A DNA stretch of 16,481 nucleotides from an uncultured Thermomicrobiales bacterium (GTDB taxonomy: Bacteria; Chloroflexota; Chloroflexia; Thermomicrobiales; UBA6265), in assembly GCA_902806355.1 (NCBI GenBank), contig CADCWI010000104.1:1-16481 (forward strand), in the 5' to 3' direction. Positions 6,237-12,715 of the stretch are shown here, piece by piece. Position 1 is the stretch's first letter. Each line of letters begins with the position of its first letter. Both the position numbers and the translations under genes were made by a program. A model generated the notes under the pieces. It was given only the letters and a program-made list of their open reading frames with translations. It was not told the origin of the DNA and made no database searches.

Positions 6237-7258
6237 GCTGACCGCTGTCTGTGCAGCAGAATCCGCTGACGCCGGAAGTCCTGGTACGTCGCGTTGACGA
6301 ACGCCCCGAACAGCATGAAGTGAGCGAGCAGGTAAAACCACGCCAGCAGCAGCGGAAGCAGTGCGAAGATCGACCCGGCGCCATTCAGGTCGCGCGTGAT
6401 CCGGAAGTACAGGGGGAAAACCTGCACGAGCATGACGAATAGCGTCGACGTCACCAACGCTCCGGGAAGCACATCTTCCACCCGTTGCCGCGCGTTCGGC
6501 ACGACTCGGAACAACATGCCGAACAGCAGCATCGCCGTCAGCACGGCGACCACGTAAGAAAGCACCTGATAGGCGCCACTCACGAAGACTGAACGCTGCA
6601 GGCTGAACGGCAGGTCGTTTTGCGACACGCCAAGGAAAGCGGATGGCAACGCCGCAGCGATCACCGCAACCAGGAACAGGACAGCAAACGCGACGACGAC
6701 CAGGAATCCGCGGAGCCGCTGCTGGACCGGAGGTGGATCAGCTACACCGTAGACAGCGTTCATGGTCCGGCCAAGGCAGGCGAAGAATGTCGATCCTACC
6801 CAGACGAATCCGACGAATGATGCCAGACCGAAGATACCGCTGCGGCCCCGGGCGCTGAGGATCGCGTCGACGGACTCATCGCTCAACCCGGCGGGAAGAA
6901 GCCAGAGCGTGGTCGGCACCGCCTTCTGGTACAACTCCTCCGATCGGAGCAGCACACCGGCGATGGTGATCATCAGAAGGATCGTCGGAACGATCGCCAT
7001 CATCGCATTGAACGCGAGCGCTGCCGCAAGATCACCGGCATTGACCCGGCGATAACCATCGACCATCCACAGGGCGATTTTCCGAAGGATCCTTCGGCGG
7101 CTGCCAAGCCGGCTCGCTATCCGCTGGATGCCCGACACATCGCGGCGCAACCGATCGAGCCAGCCCCGGGTTCTCGCCGCCCGAGCGGCACGTTGGCCAC
7201 GCATTCGTTCTTCAACGGGTGTGGATGGGCTGGGTACTGAGGGTCTGGACATGCGCAT
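6137..7258 (-). CDS. yihY: YihY/BrkB-family inner-membrane protein
   Basis: The product has 373 residues from the ATG at 7258. That start has GAGG 6 bases upstream and avoids overlap with the preceding gene; the ORF stays open to 7381. A basic cytoplasmic N-terminus leads to six hydrophobic segments (about 85-106, 142-165, 182-206, 227-249, 262-284 and 297-324). Family motifs include AGDLAAALAFNAMMAIVPTI and GSIFALLPLLLAWFYLLAHFMLFGAFVNA. The family was once called ribonuclease BN; its molecular role is unsettled. The last 33 residues or so (from SAQAGVSSEV, very Arg- and Gly-rich) are encoded antisense to the dehydrogenase remnant, so this tail is probably a recent acquisition after loss of the original stop. 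It lies 32 bases after the MglA-like gene. Confidence 0.9.
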   Translation of the reverse strand: MRMSRPSVPSPSTPVEERMRGQRAARAARTRGWLDRLRRDVSGIQRIASRLGSRRRILRKIALWMVDGYRRVNAGDLAAALAFNAMMAIVPTILLMITIAGVLLRSEELYQKAVPTTLWLLPAGLSDESVDAILSARGRSGIFGLASFVGFVWVGSTFFACLGRTMNAVYGVADPPPVQQRLRGFLVVVAFAVLFLVAVIAAALPSAFLGVSQNDLPFSLQRSVFVSGAYQVLSYVVAVLTAMLLFGMLFRVVPNARQRVEDVLPGALVTSTLFVMLVQVFPLYFRITRDLNGAGSIFALLPLLLAWFYLLAHFMLFGAFVNATYQDFRRQRILLHRQRSAQAGVSSEVSGERRGVRRGVRRGQSDRRKAGSG

Positions 7259-7290
7259 GTCGAACCTCGAGCGGATCGATGGGACGAGGG

Positions 7291-7866
7291 CTACAGTGTA
7301 CGGGCAACCAGCCGGGAGATCGCGCCAAGTGTCTCGGCCACTCCGTTGCCCCGGATCGCGATCGCCGGAAAGGCGAGCCACGACGAGGGATTGAGCGCTT
7401 CGTCGAGCGCTTCGTGCGTCAGCGCGCCCGCAACATCGATCTTGTTGTACTGGAGGACGAGCGGGAGATCATCGATCGTCCGCTGGTAATGCGTGAGGTG
7501 GCCCTCCAGCTCGATCATGCTGGAGCGGTTTGCGTCGAGCCGTTCCCCGTCCGCATCAGCGACGAAGACGATCCCGTCCGCGCCACCGAGGATCGCGCGG
7601 CGGGTCCGGACATAGAGCTCCTGACCCGGGACGGAATAGAGATGGAACCGGACCGCCCAGCCACCGAGAGTGACCTCCTCGATCGGGACGAAGTCGAAGA
7701 AGAGCGTCCGCTCGTCCTCGGTCGCGATCGATTGCATCGCTCCCTTGAGCTCATCCGGCAAGCGGCCGTGGATATTCAGGAGATTCGTCGTCTTGCCACT
7801 GAGCCCGGGCCCGTAGTAGACGATCTTGGCGTGGATCTCCCGCTTGCGGACATCGATCAGCGCCAC
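7291..7866 (-). CDS. mglA: MglA-family small Ras-like GTPase
   Basis: The 191-residue product is a single GTPase domain. It shows the P-loop GPGLSGKTT (19-27), the switch I type segment TEDERTLFFDFVP (49-61), SVPGQ (78-82) in place of the usual DTAGQ, and NKID (141-144). The VPGQ form and the FFDFxP segment are typical of MglA, the polarity GTPase of Myxococcus and its many homologues in Chloroflexota and Deinococcus-Thermus. In the best studied case MglA acts at cell poles with its activator MglB (roadblock/LC7 fold); no MglB-like gene is visible here. The start is a GTG 13 bases after the purM stop, with a weak GGGA upstream, so translation is probably coupled to purM. The role in this organism is not known. 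Confidence 0.92.
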   Translation of the reverse strand: MALIDVRKREIHAKIVYYGPGLSGKTTNLLNIHGRLPDELKGAMQSIATEDERTLFFDFVPIEEVTLGGWAVRFHLYSVPGQELYVRTRRAILGGADGIVFVADADGERLDANRSSMIELEGHLTHYQRTIDDLPLVLQYNKIDVAGALTHEALDEALNPSSWLAFPAIAIRGNGVAETLGAISRLVARTL

Positions 7867-7879
7867 GGTCGCGTCCCGA

Positions 7880-8950
7880 TCAGCACGAGACCCCCTGCAC
7901 GGCGGATTCGTCGCTCGTCATCCTCGGCACGATTTCGCCGATCGGCACTGACCCGGGAAGCTGGTCCAGGATCGCATCGCGATCGGTGACGCGAACGATC
8001 AGCGTGAAGCCGATCCCCATGTTGAACACCCGATGCCGTTCCGCCTCCGATACGCCGCCACGCTCGATGAGATGCCGGAAGATGGGTGGCACTATCCAGG
8101 TCTCTGGATCGAGACGGGCGATGCACCCCTCCGGCAATGTTCGCGGCAGATTGTCGATCAGGCCGCCACCGGTGATGTGCGCCATCCCCTGCACCAACCG
8201 CTGCTCCAGAAGTGGAGCGATCTCGCGAGCGTAGGAGCGATGTCCGGCCATCAGCGCCTTCCCGATCGTCTCGTCACTCCCGGCCAGGGATTGAGACAGG
8301 ATGCCGGCGTCGCGACCGGGATCACTGCCCAGGCCGAGAATCCGGCGTGCCAGGCTGTACCCGTTGGTGTGCAGCCCGGTGCTGGGCAACCCGATCACGA
8401 CATCGCCAGGAACGATCGACGAGCCATCGACGATCGCCTGGGGTGAAACGGTACCGACGATGAACCCCGCCAGGTCGTACTCGCCTGGCGCGTACATGTC
8501 CGGCATCTCGGCGGTCTCGCCACCCAGGAGAGCCATGTCGTTGGCATGGCAGGCATCCGCGATCCCGCCAACAACGGCCTCGACGACATCCGGGTCAAGG
8601 GAGCCGGTCGCGAAGTAGTCGAGGAAGAAGAGCGGCTTCGCGCCAAGGGCGACGATATCGTTGACACAGTGATTGACGATATCCCTGCCGACGGCGGTGT
8701 GTCCTTCGCCGCCGAGCACGAACGCGATCTTCAGCTTCGTGCCGACGCCGTCGGCGCTTGCGACGAGGATTTGATCGGAACCGGCCGGAACCCGGTACGT
8801 CCCGCCGAAATGCCCGATCGGTCCCGCCTGCGAACGGAGCGTCGATTGGGCACGTTGCTTGACCCGCTCGATCGCCTGCATCTTCGCGTCGATATCGACG
8901 CCGGCGTCCTTGTAGCTGATGGACTTCGCTGCCGGCGAATCCTGTGCCAT
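7880..8950 (-). CDS. purM: Phosphoribosylformylglycinamidine cyclo-ligase (AIR synthetase)
   Basis: The 356-residue product is of normal length for PurM. It has YKDAGVDID (13-21), the ATP/Mg motif ASADGVGTKLKIA (64-76), NHCVNDIVALGAKPLFFLDY, the glycine-rich segment ALLGGETAEMPDMY and GLHTNGYSLAR. The enzyme uses ATP to close the imidazole ring, turning FGAM into aminoimidazole ribonucleotide, the fifth step of de novo purine synthesis. The ATG at 8950 has AGGA about 7 bases upstream. It lies 102 bases after hflX and just before the MglA-like GTPase. No other pur gene is in the window, so purM is detached from a purine operon here. Confidence 0.96.
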   Translation of the reverse strand: MAQDSPAAKSISYKDAGVDIDAKMQAIERVKQRAQSTLRSQAGPIGHFGGTYRVPAGSDQILVASADGVGTKLKIAFVLGGEGHTAVGRDIVNHCVNDIVALGAKPLFFLDYFATGSLDPDVVEAVVGGIADACHANDMALLGGETAEMPDMYAPGEYDLAGFIVGTVSPQAIVDGSSIVPGDVVIGLPSTGLHTNGYSLARRILGLGSDPGRDAGILSQSLAGSDETIGKALMAGHRSYAREIAPLLEQRLVQGMAHITGGGLIDNLPRTLPEGCIARLDPETWIVPPIFRHLIERGGVSEAERHRVFNMGIGFTLIVRVTDRDAILDQLPGSVPIGEIVPRMTSDESAVQGVSC

Positions 8951-9052
8951 GGAGCATTCCTGAAATGATCGTCAGCGGAAACCTGGGATGGCCTCCGCTG
9001 ACGTGTGTCAACCCGCTGGTCGATCCGCTGATACGGGAGAACCCGGGGAGTC

Positions 9053-10438
9053 TCAGGCGGCCGGATGCGCCGCTTCCTCCAGCTCCGTCTCGACATCGGC
9101 CTCGATTGCCGGTTCTTCCGGGCGAGCGAGAGCCACGATAAACGGCTCGAACCGCCCGATGTCACCTTCGGGGAGCCATCCGGTCAACGTCGTGCCCAGC
9201 TCGTCGAACGAGCGTTCAGCGACGCGCCCCAGCGAATGAAACCGTTCGACCAGGTCCGATCGGTCGAATGGCACCTTGAGCTCGACCTCGACGAAGTGGT
9301 GCTCGTGCTCCAGCACGGCTTCGATCCGGTTCAGGAGATCGTCGAGATGCAATCCCTTCTGCGCGGAGATCGGCACGGCATCTGGCGGAGCCCCGATCGC
9401 GGCGGCATGCTCGGCCGTGTGCTGCCGCTGATCGACCGACAATCGATCGATCTTGTTGAGGGCGTAGATCACCGGCCGGCCATCCGCACCGATCTCCTCG
9501 AGCGTCAGGTTGACAGTCTTGATCTGCTCGGGGGCGTTGGGATGCGTCGCGTCGACGACATGAACCAGCACCGTCGCCTCGCTGATCTCCTCAAGCGTCG
9601 CCCGGAAGGCCGCGATCAATTGCGTTGGGAGATTGTTGATGAACCCCACCGTGTCGGTCAGCAGCACTTCCCGTCCGCTCGGCAGCGTGATCCGGCGGGT
9701 CGTCGGATCGAGCGTCGCGAACAGCTTGTCCTCCGCGAGAACACCGGCACCGGTGATCTTGTTGAGCAGGGTGCTCTTGCCCGCATTGGTGTACCCGACG
9801 AGCGACACGACCGAGATCGGCGTCGACCGGCGCCGGTTGCGGTAGAGTTCACGACTGCGATGGACCTGATCGAGCTGTTCCTTGATGAAGGTGATGCGTT
9901 TCTGCGCCTCCCGCCGGTCAGCTTCGAGCTGGGTCTCGCCCGGTCCCCGGAGCCCAACGCCGCCGACGCCCTGTCGCGAAAGGTGGGTCCACATCCGGGT
10001 CAGGCGCGGCAACCGGTATTGCAGCTGCGCCAGCTCGACCTGGAGCCGGCCTTCATGGGTCTGGGCGCGGCGTGCGAAGACATCCAAGATGAGCGCCGTC
10101 CGGTCGACCACCATGACGTCGAGGTCGCGTTCGAGGTTTCGCTGCTGCGCCGGCGTGAGCTCGCCATCGATCATGACCAGGTCGTAATCCAGTTCTTCCC
10201 GGAGCGCCTTGACCTCCTCGAGCTTGCCCTTGCCCACGTACGTTGCGGGATGCGGATGCGCGAGCTTCTGGGTCACCGATCCGACGACCTCGACGTCGAC
10301 TGATTCGGCGAGCCTGGCCAGCTCATCGAGCGAGTCGGCGGCTTCCCATGTCTGTCCTGGTTGTTCGACCGAGACAAGCAGTGCCTGTTCCGGCTCGGCG
10401 TTGGTTGCGATGGATCGTGGTTCTGATTGGGCTGGTAT
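9053..10438 (-). CDS. hflX: Ribosome-associated GTPase HflX
   Basis: HflX binds ribosomes and splits stalled 70S particles after stress, using GTP. The sequence shows the N-terminal domain, the PATYVGKGK segment, the family signature GVGGVGLRGPGETQLE, G1 GYTNAGKST, G3 DTVGF and G4 NKID, then a C-terminal helper domain. The first ATG/GTG/TTG in frame is a GTG at 10276, giving 407 residues. That would remove conserved N-terminal sequence (ALLVSVEQP, then SLDELARLAESVDVEVVGS), which continues in frame upstream. The frame is open back to a TGA in the low 10500s without any standard start. AAAGGA lies 7 bases before an ATA codon at 10438, giving 461 residues, normal for the family; that is the start given here, but it is uncertain. 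A sequence error or a CTG start is the alternative. Confidence 0.9.
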   Translation of the reverse strand: MPAQSEPRSIATNAEPEQALLVSVEQPGQTWEAADSLDELARLAESVDVEVVGSVTQKLAHPHPATYVGKGKLEEVKALREELDYDLVMIDGELTPAQQRNLERDLDVMVVDRTALILDVFARRAQTHEGRLQVELAQLQYRLPRLTRMWTHLSRQGVGGVGLRGPGETQLEADRREAQKRITFIKEQLDQVHRSRELYRNRRRSTPISVVSLVGYTNAGKSTLLNKITGAGVLAEDKLFATLDPTTRRITLPSGREVLLTDTVGFINNLPTQLIAAFRATLEEISEATVLVHVVDATHPNAPEQIKTVNLTLEEIGADGRPVIYALNKIDRLSVDQRQHTAEHAAAIGAPPDAVPISAQKGLHLDDLLNRIEAVLEHEHHFVEVELKVPFDRSDLVERFHSLGRVAERSFDELGTTLTGWLPEGDIGRFEPFIVALARPEEPAIEADVETELEEAAHPAA

Positions 10439-10872
10439 AAGACGTTCCTTTCTGAAATTGCGTCCATGATCCGCGGAACTCGCGCCGTGGCGCTCCGTCC
10501 GGAGTACGCGTCCCCTTCATTCCCGAATCTTCTGGAGGGATGCCGCGCGGCGACATGGGCGCCGCAATGCCGGTTTTCGCTCGCTTAAGCGTATCTGTCG
10601 ATCCAGATATAACGCATGGACACCACCATGTCATTCCTCCCATACGAGCGTAATGCGTGTCGCACATATCAATCCAGCCATGGATTCACGCCGCTCGGTT
10701 CCAACCACCACTCACGTACCAGACCGCCCCGGCCATTCACGAACCCCCAATTCCGCCCCGAAGGTCTATCGGTCCCGAGCTACTCCGGGTCCCGGAGGTT
10801 TCGCCGGGAGGTACGCGGCATTACCGGCGACGCATGTTCACCTGGCGGAGCATCACAATCATACCGGATCAT
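10439..10872. other. 434-bp intergenic region between lgt and hflX
   Basis: No protein family was recognised in any frame. On the minus strand it holds the predicted hflX promoter (10606-10634) and about 160 bases of leader with a 6-bp hairpin, GCGGCG/CGCCGC (10547-10565). A second palindrome, CTCCGGG-T-CCCGGAG, is at 10783-10797, with further CCCGG/CCGGG copies next to it. No T-run follows any of them, so none is a good intrinsic terminator for lgt. A 64-codon ORF from an ATG at 10467 overlaps the hflX N-terminus in another frame and is judged a shadow. Confidence 0.55.
10606..10634 (-). promoter_or_regulatory. Predicted sigma-70-type promoter for hflX
   Basis: On the minus strand ATGACA (10634-10629) is separated by exactly 17 bases from TATATC (10611-10606). 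The -35 matches at 5 of 6 positions and the -10 at 4 of 6. Transcription would begin near 10599 and leave a leader of about 160 nt before the hflX coding frame. It could also serve the downstream purM, mglA and yihY genes, which follow in the same direction without an evident terminator. Confidence 0.45.
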
Positions 10873-11682
10873 TCACGTCTGGTCTGCCATGCCCGGATAA
10901 GGAGGGAAATTCCGGACGACCACCACGGTCACCAATCCGGCACCGATCAGCAGGAAGCTCAACCAATAGGCCGCCGGCAGGGGCCCGATGTAGAGGCTGT
11001 CGGTCCGGATGCGCTCGATCAGGAGCCTGATGATGCCGTAGTTGATGAGGTACAGGGCCAGCACATCACCGTTTCTCAGGGTCCGCATGGACGGTAACCG
11101 GAGCACCAACCAGGACAGTAACGCCGCGTTCAGCAGATCGAGAACCGACTCGTAGAGGAACGCGGGATGGAACGTCGCCACATGCTCGTATCCCTCGGGG
11201 CGGCGCGAGGGGTCGATCGTCACCGCCCACGGCAGGTGGGTCGGCGTGCCGAATGCCTCCTGGTTGGCCCAGTTTCCCCATCGTCCGATCGCCTGCCCGA
11301 GTGCAAGCCCCGGCATGATGATGTCCGCCCAGGCGAAGAACGGCTGCCCACGCAGATGGCAGAACACGATGACGGTCACGACCCCGACGATCAACGCGCC
11401 GTGGATCGACAAACCGCCGGACCGGATGTTCAGGGCAGCCCCGGGATTGTCCCGAAACTGGTCCCACTCGAGGAGAACGTAGTACAGCCGTGCCCCGGCG
11501 ATCGAGAGGAAGACGACCCACGGTGCGATGTCGAGAAGAAAATCGGCATCAAGGCCGCGGCGTCCCGCCAGCCAGGAACTGAGACCGATCGCACAGAGGA
11601 TCCCCGTCAGGATGAACAGGGCGTACCAGCGCACATCGACCGGGCCAAGCGAGAACGCGGAAGGATCGCCAAGCGTGGGCAT
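10873..11682 (-). CDS. lgt: Prolipoprotein diacylglyceryl transferase
   Basis: The 269-residue polytopic membrane protein is of normal Lgt length. It shows the family motif GRWGNWANQEAFG (133-145, including the essential arginine R134), SGGLSIHG with the conserved histidine H94, FHPAFLYES (171-179), and about seven hydrophobic segments. The enzyme moves diacylglyceryl from phosphatidylglycerol to the lipobox cysteine of prolipoproteins, the first step of bacterial lipoprotein maturation, at the outer face of the inner membrane. The ATG at 11682 has only a weak upstream Shine-Dalgarno. The gene follows the pfkB-type kinase by 79 bases, so it may be at the end of the relA transcript or have its own promoter in that gap. 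Confidence 0.97.
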   Translation of the reverse strand: MPTLGDPSAFSLGPVDVRWYALFILTGILCAIGLSSWLAGRRGLDADFLLDIAPWVVFLSIAGARLYYVLLEWDQFRDNPGAALNIRSGGLSIHGALIVGVVTVIVFCHLRGQPFFAWADIIMPGLALGQAIGRWGNWANQEAFGTPTHLPWAVTIDPSRRPEGYEHVATFHPAFLYESVLDLLNAALLSWLVLRLPSMRTLRNGDVLALYLINYGIIRLLIERIRTDSLYIGPLPAAYWLSFLLIGAGLVTVVVVRNFPPYPGMADQT

Positions 11683-11725
11683 CAGCTAGCACCGACCCAC
11701 GCGTCGCTACCGGGAGAACATTGGC

Positions 11726-11750
11726 GGGGCACCACCGTGGGCGCTGCCCC
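11726..11750. repeat. Short hairpin between pfkB-type kinase and lgt
   Basis: GGGGCA (11726-11731) and TGCCCC (11745-11750) are perfect inverted arms around 13 bases in the 79-base gap. No T-run follows on the minus strand, so it is unlikely to be a full terminator. It might slow transcription or shield an end between the two genes; chance is also possible in such GC-rich DNA. Confidence 0.3.
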
Positions 11751-11761
11751 AGGCCGTACCC

Positions 11762-12709
11762 TCACGTCCGCGCCGCCAAGAGCGCCTCGATCGCCTTGAC
11801 CGTCGGCAGGGCGGCTATGGCGCCAGGTTGCGTGGTCGTCAGCGCCCCGGCCGCCATCGCGAACGCCACATCACCATCATCCGGATTTAGCCAGCCCCGC
11901 GAGATCAAGCGTGCGATCAGGGCTGCCGTAAAGGCATCTCCCGCGCCGGTCGGGTCGACCGCCCGCACCGGAAAGACCGGGACTCGGCGCACGGTATCGG
12001 TCACCGCGTCATGGATCACGACGCCGCGTTCCCCGTCCGTGATCACGTTCAGCCGGGATGGCCGCTTTCGCAATTGCTCGATCGCATCGTCATGCGACGC
12101 TGAGCCCCAGAGCTCCTTCGCGTCATCCAGGCTCATCTTTACGACGGTTGCGGCCGCCAGCATCGGCTCGCACGCGGCCAGCAACATCAATTGATCCGGC
12201 CACAACGAGGGCCGCACGTTGACATCGACGACGACCGGAACGTGATGCACCGATGCAATCGCCAACGCTCGCTCGATCGCTTGTCGGGACGGGGACGCCG
12301 CCAGAGCGACCGACCCGGTCACGATCGCCGTGGCGCCGGGGATCCCGGCACGCTCGACATCTTCCGGGGAGAGCAACCGGTCCGCCAGCCGCATGATCCG
12401 GAACGCGCCATCACCGCGTTCGTCGCGCCAGGCCATTGCGAGGGAAGTTTCGGCATCGGACGCGACGCGAAGCGATTCGCCGCTCACGCCTTCCCCGTCC
12501 AGCAGCTTCCGGATGCGTGCACCAAAAGGATCCGCGCCAACGACCCCGCAGAATGCGGACGGCACTCCGAGCCGGGCGAGCGCCACGGCGACGTTCATCG
12601 GCGCTCCACCCTCCCGGATCGCGAACCGATCCGCGGAGACCAGATCGCCGTCACCCTCGACGATAAGATCAATCAGGCATTCGCCAATGCTGACAACGGG
12701 ACCAGACAC
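11762..12709 (-). CDS. PfkB-family carbohydrate kinase (fructokinase-like)
   Basis: The 315-residue product has both family signatures: GGAPMNVAVALARLG (34-48) near the N-terminus, and DPTGAGDAFTAALI (252-265) with the GAGD anion hole and catalytic base D258. VDVNVRPSLW (161-170) is the middle strand that contacts sugar and phosphate. The family transfers phosphate from ATP to a sugar or nucleoside hydroxyl in the cytoplasm. Length and 'D.N.RP.LW' resemble fructokinases and 2-keto-3-deoxygluconate kinases, but substrate cannot be fixed from sequence. The start is a GTG 6 bases after the relA stop; its AGGA Shine-Dalgarno overlaps that stop codon, which suggests coupled translation. The nearest sugar gene is absent, so the link to relA is positional only. 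Confidence 0.92.
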   Translation of the reverse strand: MSGPVVSIGECLIDLIVEGDGDLVSADRFAIREGGAPMNVAVALARLGVPSAFCGVVGADPFGARIRKLLDGEGVSGESLRVASDAETSLAMAWRDERGDGAFRIMRLADRLLSPEDVERAGIPGATAIVTGSVALAASPSRQAIERALAIASVHHVPVVVDVNVRPSLWPDQLMLLAACEPMLAAATVVKMSLDDAKELWGSASHDDAIEQLRKRPSRLNVITDGERGVVIHDAVTDTVRRVPVFPVRAVDPTGAGDAFTAALIARLISRGWLNPDDGDVAFAMAAGALTTTQPGAIAALPTVKAIEALLAART

Positions 12710-12715
12710 CAGATC

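Noticed and set aside
9065..10303. 412-residue plus-strand ORF opposite hflX
   Set aside because: It is antisense to a clear HflX protein with all GTPase motifs; its own sequence has no family features.
10273..10467. 64-residue ORF starting MDAISERN in front of hflX, ending in a GTGA overlap with the downstream GTG
   Set aside because: The overlap looks like a coupled leader gene, but the same DNA encodes conserved HflX N-terminal residues in another frame, so it is most likely a shadow. No Shine-Dalgarno at proper spacing precedes its ATG.
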